Shown: in pieces, positions 1 to 7,467 of the stretch
Position numbering within the stretch: position 1 is the first letter of the stretch
How the letters are laid out: the number at the start of each line of letters is the position of its first letter
Assembly (NCBI GenBank): GCA_050251715.1
Contig: JBFWMG010000006.1
Span: forward strand, 92,854-156,853
Length of the DNA: 64,000 nt
Reading direction: 5' to 3'
Origin: JBFWMG01 sp050251715
GTDB lineage: Bacteria; Desulfobacterota; Desulfovibrionia; Desulfovibrionales; Desulfovibrionaceae
Made by a program: the position numbers and the translations under genes
Notes under the pieces: model-generated
The model's input: only the letters and a program-made list of their open reading frames with translations
What the model was told of the DNA's origin: nothing
The model's database searches: none

Positions 1-720
1 GTGGCCGCGTTTTTGGCGCAGTTGCCCGTGGGCCGCATTCCCGGCGTGGGCAAGCGCACCCTGGCCACCCTGTCCGGGCTGGGCGTGCGCACGGCGGGCG
101 ATGTGCTGCGCAACCCACCCGAATTCTGGGAGCGCCGCTTCGGCAAGTGGGGCATTGCCCTGTACGAGCGGGCCAAGGGGCAAGACGACCGCCCGGTGGA
201 GCCGTACAGCGACCCCAAGAGCGAAAGCGCGGAAAACACCTTTGCCCAGGACGAGGACGACCTGGGGGTGCTGCACGCCTGGCTCCTGCGGCAGTCGGAA
301 CGGGTGGCCAAGGGGCTGCGCGGCTACGGCGTCAAGGGCCGCACCGTCACGCTCAAGGCCAAGTACGCGGACTTCACCTCGCTGACCCGCAGCCGCACCC
401 TGCGCGAGCCCACGCAGGTGTCGCAGGTCATCTTCGAGACCGCCTGCGCCCTCTTGGCCGAACTGCACCGCGAGCTGGACGGCGCGCCGGGCGCGGCGCG
501 GCTGCCGCGCAAGCTGCGGCTCATCGGCGTGGGGGTGTCCCATTTCGACTGGGGCGACGGCCAGGTGCAGTTGCGGCTGGACATGGGCGCGCAGGCGGAT
601 GGCCGCCTGGAGAAACTGGAAAAGATCGACAAGGCCTTGGATGCGGTGCGCGGCCGGTTTGGCGGCGACGCCATCACCCGGGGCAGGCTGTTCGGATTCA
701 CCAAAAAGGACAAGACATGA
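1..720 (+). CDS. dinB: DNA polymerase IV, C-terminal part (5' end outside window)
   Basis: This is the C-terminal portion of a Y-family translesion DNA polymerase. The gene begins upstream of the window, so the GTG at base 1 should not be taken as its start. The visible 239 residues open in the helix-hairpin-helix thumb region (RIPGVGKRTLATLSGLG). They continue through the little-finger domain, with the characteristic stretch KGLRGYGVKGRTVTLKAKYA followed by TSLTRSRTL. The catalytic palm with its Asp/Glu metal ligands is not visible. The TGA stop overlaps the ATG of the next small ORF (ATGA), which implies translational coupling. Family assignment is confident; Pol IV rather than another Y-family branch is inferred from the little-finger sequence. 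Confidence 0.9.
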   Translation: MAAFLAQLPVGRIPGVGKRTLATLSGLGVRTAGDVLRNPPEFWERRFGKWGIALYERAKGQDDRPVEPYSDPKSESAENTFAQDEDDLGVLHAWLLRQSERVAKGLRGYGVKGRTVTLKAKYADFTSLTRSRTLREPTQVSQVIFETACALLAELHRELDGAPGAARLPRKLRLIGVGVSHFDWGDGQVQLRLDMGAQADGRLEKLEKIDKALDAVRGRFGGDAITRGRLFGFTKKDKT

Positions 721-971
721 CGCAGGATGAAGACCGCGCCGTTCCCCGCGATCTGGCGGATCTGGCGGACCAGGCGGACCTGGCGGACATGCCGGCGCTG
801 GCGGACCTGGCGGCGTTGGCGGAACGGCTGGATGTGGACCTGTCGGGCTGCGCGGACGTGGCAACGGCGCTGCTGCGCCTCACGCCCGACCCGGACATGC
901 CCGCCGGGGCCGACGAGGCGCTGGAACGGCTTGCCACGGCCCTGGCGCAAACAGCCGCCAAGGAAAAATAG
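717..971 (+). CDS. Small acidic Leu/Ala/Asp-repeat protein, unknown function
   Basis: This is an 84-residue hypothetical protein whose ATG overlaps the dinB stop in an ATGA arrangement, so it is probably translated by coupling. Residues about 13-35 form a low-complexity run built from LADLADQADLAD and LADLAALAERLD, matching a repeated ctggcggac pattern in the DNA. The C-terminal half is Ala/Leu/Pro rich and looks helical. No signal peptide, Cys motif or known domain is visible. It could be a real small partner or accessory of dinB, or simply an open frame in G+C-rich DNA. The overlapping start and the spacing to the convergent kinase gene, whose stop lies immediately beyond at 972, favour a real gene. 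I do not recognise the family. Confidence 0.5.
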   Translation: MTQDEDRAVPRDLADLADQADLADMPALADLAALAERLDVDLSGCADVATALLRLTPDPDMPAGADEALERLATALAQTAAKEK

Positions 972-2426
972 CTACTCCAGCACGGGCAGGATGAGTTCCA
1001 CGGCCAGGCCGGGACCGTCCTCGCGGTTGTAGATGCGGCACCTGCCGCCCACGCCCCAGACCATGGACGCGACCATGGACAGGCCAAGCCCCATGCCGGA
1101 CATCTCGCCGGTGTGGTATTTTTCGCCCTGAAAATACGGGGTCCACACCTTGCCCAGCTGTTCCGTGGGCAGATGCACCCCGTTGTCCCTGACCGTGAGG
1201 CAGGCCTGGCCATTGGCCGTGACGGACACGGAAAGGCGCAGTTCAGGGGCGTTCCGGGGATGGAACCGCTTGGCGTTCTCAAAGAGTTCGAACAGGATGT
1301 TTTCCAGCGCCTGGGCGGAAAGCCCGAAGTGCATCCTGTCGAGCCCCTGGGAGATGGCCACCGTCACGGACTCAAGTCCCAATTCAACGCGGATGGCTTC
1401 GGCTATGTCGGCCAGGCTGCCCATGGCGAGCACCTTGCCGGCCTTGGCCAGCGAGGGGGCTTCCAGATAATGCAGGATGTCCTCTATTTCCCGGTGCAGC
1501 CTGCGTCCCTCTTCCAGCGCGCCCCCGGCCAACCCCGCGATTTCGTCCGGCGCCATGTCCGCGGCCTGGATGGACAACAACTCGGCGCTGCCCAGAATGC
1601 CGGACAGCGGCGTGCGCAGCTTGTGGCTGACCATGGAATGGAAGGTCCACATGTCGTGCTGGCTCACGATCTCGTTGGTCACGTCGGACATGCGCACCAG
1701 GATCTGCCGCCCGCTTTCCACCATCTGGGAAAACAGGGCCACGCTGATCCAGCAGGCGTTGGCCGCGTCGGTTTCCGGACGCACCAGGAACAGGGGGCGG
1801 GGCGGGGCGCCAAGCGGAGGAGGCCAGGGCAGCCAGCCGTCGGTCGGCTCCTGGCGGTAGGTACGCTGTACGACCTCGGTGAAAGATGCGCCCGAGGCCG
1901 CGTCAACGTCACCCAGCAGCCCCAGATAGCTGCGGGCCATGTCGTTGGCAAAAAGGATGCGATCCTGTTTGTCGATGACCACGAACCCCTGGTCCGACTC
2001 CTTGATGACCCAGTCCAGGCGGGCCCGCTCGGCCATGAGGCGGCGGTAGCGGTTGAGGCGGGCGATGGAGGCCACGCGCACGCGCAATTCGTCGCCGTCA
2101 AAGGGCTTGGTGATAAAATCGTCCGCTCCGGCCTCGATGCCCTTGATGCGGGACTTGCGGTCGTCGAGCCCGGTGATCATGACCACGGGCACCTCGCCCA
2201 GGCGCGTGTCCTCGCGCAGCCGCTTGCACACATCGAACCCGTTCATGCCGGGCATGAGCACGTCCAGCAGCACCATGTCCGGCTCGATTTCCTGCGCCTT
2301 GGCCAACGCCTCGCGGCCATCCACGGCATAGACCAGATTGTAGTCGCCCTCTTCGAGCAGGCCCGACAGCACCTCGCGGCTTATGGCGTCATCGTCGGCA
2401 ATGAGTATCGTTGTTGTCTCGGACAT
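972..2426 (-). CDS. Response-regulator/PAS/histidine kinase hybrid
   Basis: This 484-residue cytoplasmic signalling protein begins with a receiver domain (about 1-125). It has the acidic cluster ADDD, phospho-acceptor Asp in LLDVLMPGMNGFDV and Lys in ITKPFDGDEL. A short PAS-like segment follows (about 145-240). A HisKA region carries the phospho-acceptor His in SMVSHKLRTPLSGILG, and a HATPase_c domain has NAKRF, DNG and GMGLGLSMV boxes. There is no membrane segment. An N-terminal receiver on a kinase suggests it takes input from another kinase or the stator of a relay. It lies 23 bp downstream of xthA on the same strand and may be co-transcribed with it. An AGGA about 10 bp upstream supports the start. 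Confidence 0.85.
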   Translation of the reverse strand: MSETTTILIADDDAISREVLSGLLEEGDYNLVYAVDGREALAKAQEIEPDMVLLDVLMPGMNGFDVCKRLREDTRLGEVPVVMITGLDDRKSRIKGIEAGADDFITKPFDGDELRVRVASIARLNRYRRLMAERARLDWVIKESDQGFVVIDKQDRILFANDMARSYLGLLGDVDAASGASFTEVVQRTYRQEPTDGWLPWPPPLGAPPRPLFLVRPETDAANACWISVALFSQMVESGRQILVRMSDVTNEIVSQHDMWTFHSMVSHKLRTPLSGILGSAELLSIQAADMAPDEIAGLAGGALEEGRRLHREIEDILHYLEAPSLAKAGKVLAMGSLADIAEAIRVELGLESVTVAISQGLDRMHFGLSAQALENILFELFENAKRFHPRNAPELRLSVSVTANGQACLTVRDNGVHLPTEQLGKVWTPYFQGEKYHTGEMSGMGLGLSMVASMVWGVGGRCRIYNREDGPGLAVELILPVLE

Positions 2427-2449
2427 GCGTCGCTATTCCTTGTCGCCTG

Positions 2450-3214
2450 TCAGAGCGCCAGTTCCAGACCGATGGGGCAATGATCGGAACCCATGACGTC
2501 CGCTTCGATCCAGGCGTGTTTGACTGCGCTGTGCAATTCCTCGCAGACCCAGAAGTAATCTATGCGCCACCCCACATTGCGGGCACGGGCGCCAAAGCGG
2601 TAACTCCACCACGTATACTGCTCGCCTTCCGTGTTGTATAACCTGAATGTGTCCCTGTAACCAGACTTTTCAAACACATCGAGCCAGGCGCGTTCCTGGG
2701 GCAGAAAACCGGAGGTTTGCTCGTTCGCCTTGGGCCGCGCCAGATCGATGGGCTTGTGGGCGGTGTTGAAATCGCCGCACACGACCACCGGCTTGGAGCG
2801 GCGCAATGCTTGGGCATAGTGCAAAAAGGCATCGTAGTAGCCCAGCTTGTATGCCAGCCTCTCGTCATCCTTCTGGCCGTTGGGAAAGTAGATGTTGAAG
2901 AGGTAGAACCCCTCGTACTCCAGCAGAATGGACCGTCCCTCCCCCTGGAAACGGGCATCGGGAAGCCCCTGCGACACGGCCAGCGGCGGGGTCTTGCAGA
3001 ACACGGCGGTGCCGGAATACCCCTTTTTCACCTTGCTCGCGTTCCAGTGGGAAACATAGCCCGTGGGCGACTTGTCCGCATCGGGCAACTGGTCCGGATG
3101 CACCTTGGTTTCCTGCAGGCACACCACGTCCGCGTCGCAGGCGTGGAACCAATCCCAAAAATTCTTGCCGGTCACGGCCCGAAAGCCGTTCACATTCCAT
3201 GATACAAGCTTCAC
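2450..3214 (-). CDS. xthA: Exodeoxyribonuclease III (AP endonuclease)
   Basis: This enzyme repairs abasic sites and removes 3' blocking groups from DNA. The 254-residue product has the full set of EEP-family motifs: N-terminal KLVSWNVNGFRA, metal-binding Glu in VCLQETK, catalytic VVCGDFNTAHKPIDL, and the terminal Asp-His pair in MGSDHCPIGLEL. I place the start at GTG 3214 because GGAGG lies 6 bp upstream at 3221-3225, and because KLVSWNVNG is the usual N-terminus. A longer frame to 3235 exists but would put that ribosome-binding site inside the gene. Its TGA is followed after 23 bp by the receiver/kinase gene, so the two probably form a transcription unit. Confidence 0.93.
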   Translation of the reverse strand: MKLVSWNVNGFRAVTGKNFWDWFHACDADVVCLQETKVHPDQLPDADKSPTGYVSHWNASKVKKGYSGTAVFCKTPPLAVSQGLPDARFQGEGRSILLEYEGFYLFNIYFPNGQKDDERLAYKLGYYDAFLHYAQALRRSKPVVVCGDFNTAHKPIDLARPKANEQTSGFLPQERAWLDVFEKSGYRDTFRLYNTEGEQYTWWSYRFGARARNVGWRIDYFWVCEELHSAVKHAWIEADVMGSDHCPIGLELAL

Positions 3215-3356
3215 CAACGCCCTCCGCATCGCCATGGGTCATTTGATACCATATCAATGCATTTCTGACAGACAGGCGCGGTTTATGTCAATCAATTGCA
3301 CTTTTCAGGGAGCAACACACCGGCCGCATGCGTTGCGGCCCGCACGGGCGGCACGC

Positions 3357-3392
3357 AAAAAAGGCCGGACAGGGAAATCCCCTGCCCGGCCT
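3357..3392 (-). terminator. Rho-independent terminator after the four-Cys protein
   Basis: The stem AGGCCGGACAGGG pairs with CCCTGCCCGGCCT around a short loop. On the minus strand it is followed by a run of T (A-run at 3357-3362). It lies about 30 bp past the stop of the 3422-3649 gene. Confidence 0.8.
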
Positions 3393-3421
3393 CGCATGGT
3401 CCGGAATAGTGGAAAAAGGAA

Positions 3422-3649
3422 TCAACCGTCGGTGCCGGTGCCTGCCAGCGCCCGCAAGGCCGCGTCCTTGGATTCGGGAGCCAGGCCGTGCCTGCCGCCC
3501 GCCTGGTTGCTCAAGCGGTCCACCGGAAATTGGTCGCCAAAACCCGCGCCGCGCTGCGCAACGCATGTGCCGCAAATCTTCCCCAGGGGGTGATCCAGAT
3601 AAAAATGCAATGGCTCCAAATGATTGCCGCACACGATACAAGTACTCAT
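3422..3649 (-). CDS. Small four-cysteine (zinc-ribbon-like) protein
   Basis: This 75-residue protein has two CxxC knuckles: C4/C7 (STCIVCGNHLEP) and C26/C29 (GKICGTCVAQRG). The 18-residue spacing is typical of a small zinc ribbon. The C-terminal half is hydrophilic and probably flexible. The ATG at 3649 is chosen because GGAGG sits just upstream (bases 3655-3660). A longer frame exists but its extra N-terminus is low-complexity and lacks a ribosome-binding site. The upstream DNA (3690-3770) is markedly A+T rich and may hold the promoter. A strong terminator follows. I cannot name a function; metal binding or nucleic-acid contact is inferred only from the Cys spacing. Confidence 0.7.
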   Translation of the reverse strand: MSTCIVCGNHLEPLHFYLDHPLGKICGTCVAQRGAGFGDQFPVDRLSNQAGGRHGLAPESKDAALRALAGTGTDG

Positions 3650-3963
3650 GCCGTCCTCCTCATAGCTGATGGGCATAGTTGGCGTTGTCACTGATGACGA
3701 CGGCGATACAATTTCGGTGCCAAACACATTTTTTAATTAAATACAGCGTGTTATATTAATACGCACCATGAAAATGACACACCGCGCCCCTTGGCGACGT
3801 CGGCATCCCGACAACACGGGCATGCGCGCCCACGCCCCGCAGCCCCGCCCACGCCCCATAAAAAAAGCCGGGCAGCGTTTCCGCTGCCCGGCCCGTTCTG
3901 CCTGTGCGTCTGTTCGCCGCGTTGCGGCCCAACACACTCTAGTCTTGAAAAAGGGGGGATGCT
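3650..3963. other. Intergenic region: A+T-rich promoter-like DNA, terminator and CTAG remnant
   Basis: No gene is visible here. Reading leftwards from manC, the region holds a 29-bp CTAG-bounded remnant (3939-3967), the manC terminator (3860-3892), and an A+T-rich stretch near 3720-3770. That stretch is the likely promoter zone of the four-Cys protein on the minus strand. Confidence 0.5.
3860..3892 (-). terminator. Rho-independent terminator of the manC gene
   Basis: The 11-bp perfect stem GCCGGGCAGCG/CGCTGCCCGGC has a 4-base loop and is followed on the minus strand by at least six T residues. It lies about 70 bp past the stop of the guanylyltransferase gene. Confidence 0.85.
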
Positions 3964-3967
3964 CTAG
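3939..3967. repeat. 29-bp CTAG-bounded remnant of the cloverleaf element family
   Basis: The segment begins with CTAGTCTTGAAAAAGG and ends with GGATGCTCTAG. The right end GATGCTCTAG matches the right terminus of the full-length family-1 elements (for example at 36843-36949), and both ends are CTAG. The right CTAG provides the TAG stop of manC. It looks like an internally deleted copy. Confidence 0.45.
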
Positions 3968-5403
3968 TCCGGATCCACCAGCCGGCCGTAGACGTCCTCG
4001 AAACGGACGATGTCGTCCTCTTCCAGGTAGGAACCGCTCTGGATCTCGATGATTTCCAGCGGGTCGGTACCGGGATTGCCCAGCCGGTGCACCGCCCCGA
4101 TGGGAATATCCACGGACTGGTTCTGCGCCAGCAGCAATTCGTCGCCGTCCAGGTGCACGGCGGCCTCGCCCCGGATGACCACCCAATGCTCGCTGCGGTG
4201 ATGGTGCTTTTGCAGGGACAGTTTTGCGCCGGGCGTGACCTCGATCCGCTTGATCTTGTAGAACTCGCCGCCTTCGAGCACGGTGTAGCTGCCCCAGGGA
4301 CGCCGCACGGTGACGTGCGTTTCCACCAGCGGGCTGCCCTGCTGTTTGAGAAGCCCCACCACATCCTTGACCTTCTGCACCTGGTCAAGGGCGCACAAGA
4401 GCGTGGCGTCGTGGGTCTGCACCACGATCATGTCCTTCACGCCCACGGCGGCCAACTTGGCGCCTGTGGAAAACAACAGGCTGTTGGCGCAGCCAAGCGG
4501 CAGTACGTCGCCCTGGATCACGCAGCCGCCCCTGGACTTCTCGCCCAGGCGGAACACCGCCTCCCAGCTGCCCAGGTCGTCCCAGCCAAACTCGCCGCGC
4601 ACCACGGCAATGCGCTCCACACGTTCCATGACGCCGTAGTCCACCGACACCTCGGGCAACGCGCCGTATCCGGCCGCCAGGGGATGCGTCTCGCGCGAGA
4701 GCCACCACGCCCACAGTTCGGGCTGCAAGCGCTCCACCGCGTCCAGAAAACGCGCCGCGCTGAACACGAACATGCCGCTGTTCCAGTAGTACTCGCCGCT
4801 GTCCACAAAGGCGCGCGCCTTTTCCAAATCCGGCTTCTCCGTGAACGAGTGCACCTCGAAGGCGTCGCGGCCCAGGGACGCGCCGCGCCGGATGTAGCCA
4901 TACCCGGTTTCCGGGTGGACGGGCTCGATGCCAAAGGTCACGAACCACCCATCCGCCGCCAGCTCCAGGGCGCGGCCCACGGCGCCGCGCCACTGTTCGG
5001 GACGGTGGATGAGGTGGTCGGACGGCAGCACGGCCACCAGCGCGTCCGGGTCCGCTTTCACCACGGCGTCAAGCCCCAGCAAAATGGCGGGCAATGTGTT
5101 GCGGCCCAACGGTTCGGCCAGGATGGTCTCGCCCAGGGCGGACTCGGGGTCGCCGATCTGCTTGCGCACCTCGAACACGTGTTCCTCGTTGGTCACGATG
5201 CGGGTGCGCTCCGGCGCGAACACGGTGCGCGCGCGGGCCACGGTCTGCTGCAACAGGCTGCGGTCGCCGTTGAGCATGAGAAACTGCTTGGGCAGCAGGG
5301 AACGGGACATGGGCCACAGCCGGGTGCCGGACCCGCCCGCCAGGATGATGGCGTGGCATCTGTCAAAAAAAGTGTCGGCGGTGGCGCCGGAGGTGACTGT
5401 CAT
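3964..5403 (-). CDS. manC: Mannose-1-phosphate guanylyltransferase / mannose-6-phosphate isomerase
   Basis: This bifunctional enzyme makes GDP-mannose for surface polysaccharide. The 479-residue protein has the nucleotidyltransferase signature AGGSGTRLWPMSRSLLPKQF near residue 22. The sugar-nucleotide region follows (PVHPETGYGYIRRG, HSFTEKPDLEKA). The C-terminal cupin isomerase domain (about 365-470) has RPWGSYTVLEGGEFYKIK and the metal-binding HHHRSEHWVVIRGEA. Full length and order are typical of the type II ManC/AlgA family. The ATG at 5403 has only a weak upstream AGGACG. It lies 27 bp downstream of rfbC on the same strand, so both are probably one surface-polysaccharide unit. The stop codon TAG lies in a CTAG remnant, and a terminator follows. 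Confidence 0.93.
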   Translation of the reverse strand: MTVTSGATADTFFDRCHAIILAGGSGTRLWPMSRSLLPKQFLMLNGDRSLLQQTVARARTVFAPERTRIVTNEEHVFEVRKQIGDPESALGETILAEPLGRNTLPAILLGLDAVVKADPDALVAVLPSDHLIHRPEQWRGAVGRALELAADGWFVTFGIEPVHPETGYGYIRRGASLGRDAFEVHSFTEKPDLEKARAFVDSGEYYWNSGMFVFSAARFLDAVERLQPELWAWWLSRETHPLAAGYGALPEVSVDYGVMERVERIAVVRGEFGWDDLGSWEAVFRLGEKSRGGCVIQGDVLPLGCANSLLFSTGAKLAAVGVKDMIVVQTHDATLLCALDQVQKVKDVVGLLKQQGSPLVETHVTVRRPWGSYTVLEGGEFYKIKRIEVTPGAKLSLQKHHHRSEHWVVIRGEAAVHLDGDELLLAQNQSVDIPIGAVHRLGNPGTDPLEIIEIQSGSYLEEDDIVRFEDVYGRLVDPD

Positions 5404-5430
5404 ACGTAGTGCGTCCTTATCGATCGTTGG

Positions 5431-5988
5431 TTACGGCTCATACACAAAGGGGGAGGCAAAGTCCTTGAAGCGGGGCAGCGCGGCGTCCTTTGCGGACAGG
5501 ATGGGCGCATCACCCGGCCAGGTGACGGCCAGGTCCGGGTCGTTCCAGACCAGACCCGCGTCGTGGTCGGGCGCATAATAGGCGTCCACCATGTACTGGA
5601 ACTCCACGTCGGGCGTGAGCGTCCAATAGCCATGGGCAAAGCCGCGCGGGATGAAGAGCTGTACGAAATTGGCGGCGGACAGTTCGAGGCCGTACCACGC
5701 GCCGTACGTGGGCGAGCCCACCCGCAGGTCAACCACCACGTCATACACCGCCCCGGCGCTCACCCGCACCAGCTTGGCCTGGGCATGCGGCGGGGTCTGG
5801 AAATGCAGCCCGCGCAACACGCCCGCCTGGCCGGACTTGGCGTGGTTGGCCTGCACGAACTCACGGTCCAGGCCGTGGGCCTCGAACAGGCGGCGGCGGT
5901 AGGTTTCCATGAAAAAGCCGCGCGCGTCGCCAAAGACCTTGGGTTCGATCACGAACAGGCCGGGAAACGGGGTTGCCGTAAACTGCAC
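5431..5988 (-). CDS. rfbC: dTDP-4-dehydrorhamnose 3,5-epimerase
   Basis: The RmlC-family epimerase of dTDP-L-rhamnose synthesis is 185 residues, the usual length. Diagnostic sequences are GDARGFFMETY, the substrate-binding GVLRGLHFQTPPHAQAKLV with its catalytic His, and RGFAHGYWTL. Translation starts at GTG 5988, supported by AAGGAGG a few bases upstream. No rmlA, rmlB or rmlD is seen nearby, so the pathway must be completed elsewhere. It precedes manC by 27 bp in the same direction. The family-1 cloverleaf element lies just upstream, between it and prmA. Confidence 0.93.
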   Translation of the reverse strand: MQFTATPFPGLFVIEPKVFGDARGFFMETYRRRLFEAHGLDREFVQANHAKSGQAGVLRGLHFQTPPHAQAKLVRVSAGAVYDVVVDLRVGSPTYGAWYGLELSAANFVQLFIPRGFAHGYWTLTPDVEFQYMVDAYYAPDHDAGLVWNDPDLAVTWPGDAPILSAKDAALPRFKDFASPFVYEP

Positions 5989-6040
5989 TATGCCTCCTTG
6001 CGTGCGCTCTGCGCGGTCTGCCTGCGGGCCGCCGTGGCGT

Positions 6041-6146
6041 CAGCGCATTTACGTCTTGAAACAAGACTCGCCCCTGAAACAATGTCCCCTTGTTTCAGGG
6101 AAATGCACAAGAGCATCTAAACCCTTTCAAGGGTAAAACGCTCTAG
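6041..6146 (+). repeat. Family-1 CTAG cloverleaf element, copy A
   Basis: This divergent copy has three internal hairpins: GTCTTG/CAAGAC (6053-6067), a perfect 11-bp CCCTGAAACAA/TTGTTTCAGGG (6072-6100) and ACCCTT/AAGGGT (6121-6134). The linker AAATGCACAAGAGCATCT matches the linker of the other copies. The outer ends are CAGCGCATTT on the left and AAAACGCTCTAG on the right. The stems differ in sequence from copies B-D but pair just as well. The right CTAG gives the TAG stop of prmA. Confidence 0.6.
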
Positions 6147-7024
6147 CGCCAGAACAGCGCGCCCCATTCGCCCGAAATGCGCATCTCCGGCTCGGGCAGG
6201 CCCAGGGCGGTGTAGGCCGCGGCCACGGCCTGGGCCTGGATTTCCAGCAGTCCGGACAGGATGAGGCAGCCGCCGGTGGCCACCCGCTCCACGATCTCCG
6301 GCGCCAAGTCCTTGAGCGGCTCGGCCAGGATATTGGCCAGCACCAGGTCGAACCGCTCGTCCGCCGGGGCGAGCGAGGGCACGGCGTCGATGGAGCCCGC
6401 CCCCGCCACAAAGGCGTCGCCCACCGCGTTGATTTCCTTGTTTTCCATCACGTTGTCGATGGCCAGCGGGTCGATGTCCAGGCCAATGCCGGTCATGCCC
6501 AGCTTGGCGCAGCCCAGCCCCAGGATGCCGGACCCGGTACCCAGGTCGAGAAAGCGCATGCCCGCGCCAAGCCGCCCGGCGGACACGAGTTCGCTCACGA
6601 TCTCCAGGCACAGCGCCGTGGTGGGATGGTGCCCGGTGCCAAAGGCGGTCTTGGGTTCGATGATGATGGGGATGCGGTCGGCAAAGGGCTGCTCGTCGCG
6701 CATCCAGGGCGCGATGACGATGAAGTGGTCGCCCGCGGGCACAGCGGTGAAGAACTCGCGCCAGGCCAGCGCCCAGTTGCGGTTGGGCGTCCGCGAGGTG
6801 TCGATGCGGGCCTCGGGAAACCGCGCGGCCACGCCCTGGGCCAGTTCCACGCCGTAGGGCTCGTTTTCCAGGTGCAGGCGAAAGAGCGTGCGCGCCTCGC
6901 CGCCATCCTGGGCGGGCAGCGCCACCTCTTCCCAGCCGTACTTGTATTCCACGAACAAAAAGCCGGTCAACGCCTCGGCGTCGGCCTCCGGCACGGTGAT
7001 CTCTATCTTATGCAGGACATCCAT
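6143..7024 (-). CDS. prmA: Ribosomal protein L11 methyltransferase
   Basis: This class I SAM-dependent methyltransferase modifies ribosomal protein L11. The 293-residue product has a PrmA N-terminal domain (starting MDVLHKIEITVPEADAEALT). Its SAM-binding motif is RFLDLGTGSGILGLGCAKLG, preceded by AFGTGHHPTTALCLE, and the post-motif NILAEPLKDLAPEI corresponds to the NPPF-like loop. The ATG at 7024 is chosen over upstream extensions because AGGAG precedes it and the protein then begins as family members do. The extension would run into a repeat-element hairpin. The TAG stop lies in the CTAG end of cloverleaf element A. Confidence 0.93.
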   Translation of the reverse strand: MDVLHKIEITVPEADAEALTGFLFVEYKYGWEEVALPAQDGGEARTLFRLHLENEPYGVELAQGVAARFPEARIDTSRTPNRNWALAWREFFTAVPAGDHFIVIAPWMRDEQPFADRIPIIIEPKTAFGTGHHPTTALCLEIVSELVSAGRLGAGMRFLDLGTGSGILGLGCAKLGMTGIGLDIDPLAIDNVMENKEINAVGDAFVAGAGSIDAVPSLAPADERFDLVLANILAEPLKDLAPEIVERVATGGCLILSGLLEIQAQAVAAAYTALGLPEPEMRISGEWGALFWR

Positions 7025-7137
7025 GAACAGGCGTTCTCCTTGCTGCGCTGGGCGCGAAATGGCGGCGCACATGCACCGGACCAAAGGGGATGTACTGTCC
7101 CGCGCGGGCCGCGTCAACAGGCCCGGCTGACAAAGCC

Positions 7138-7413
7138 CCGGGGGAAGGAGAGAGGAAAGGGAAACCCCTTTTTCCAAGCATAAAAAGGGGTTTCCCTTTC
7201 CTCTCTCCTTCCCCCGGCCCCCCATCCTCTCTCCTCTCTCTTTCCCCAAAAACTGCTGGTTGGGGAGGTGGATACGGTCGGGACAGGCGAATTTCCCAGG
7301 CGGGCGGGTTTGTTGTTTGTGGGCAAGGGGCATGGAGGGCAGGTCACCCTACGCCGTAAGCCGCAAGAACTAGAGAAAAGAACAGCAGGGAGAAATGGCG
7401 GTTTGTCAGCAGT
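7138..7413 (-). repeat. Composite leader-array-hairpin element, copy 1
   Basis: On the minus strand the leader begins CTGCTGACAAACCGCC and includes CCTCCATGCCCCTTGCCCACA. A single array unit CCGCCTGGGAAATTCGCCTG follows, then CAGCAGTTTTTGGGGAAAGA and a purine-rich block. The terminal hairpin occupies 7138-7217, with two perfect 36-nt arms (7138-7173 and 7182-7217) and an 8-nt loop. It shares all parts with copies 2 and 4. It lies directly downstream of the TRAP permease and upstream of prmA, in their direction. Confidence 0.75.
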
Positions 7414-7443
7414 CTGGCCCGGCCCCGCAAGGGGCCGGGCCAG
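7414..7443 (-). terminator. GC-rich hairpin after the TRAP permease
   Basis: A perfect 13-bp stem CTGGCCCGGCCCC/GGGGCCGGGCCAG has a GCAA-type tetraloop and lies 25 bp past the permease stop. No T-run follows, so it may be a weak terminator or an RNA-stabilising structure. It also sits exactly at the start of composite repeat copy 1. Confidence 0.5.
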
Positions 7444-7467
7444 AGGGGCTGTGCGCCGCAACCGGGC

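Larger units (their letters stand above)
7025..7467. other. Intergenic region between TRAP permease and prmA, filled by composite repeat copy 1
   Basis: This 443-bp stretch has no credible gene. Reading on the minus strand it contains a GC hairpin (7414-7443), a conserved leader (about 7413-7322), one array unit, a purine-rich block and a perfect 36-bp hairpin (7138-7217). About 110 bp then follow before prmA. Confidence 0.7.
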
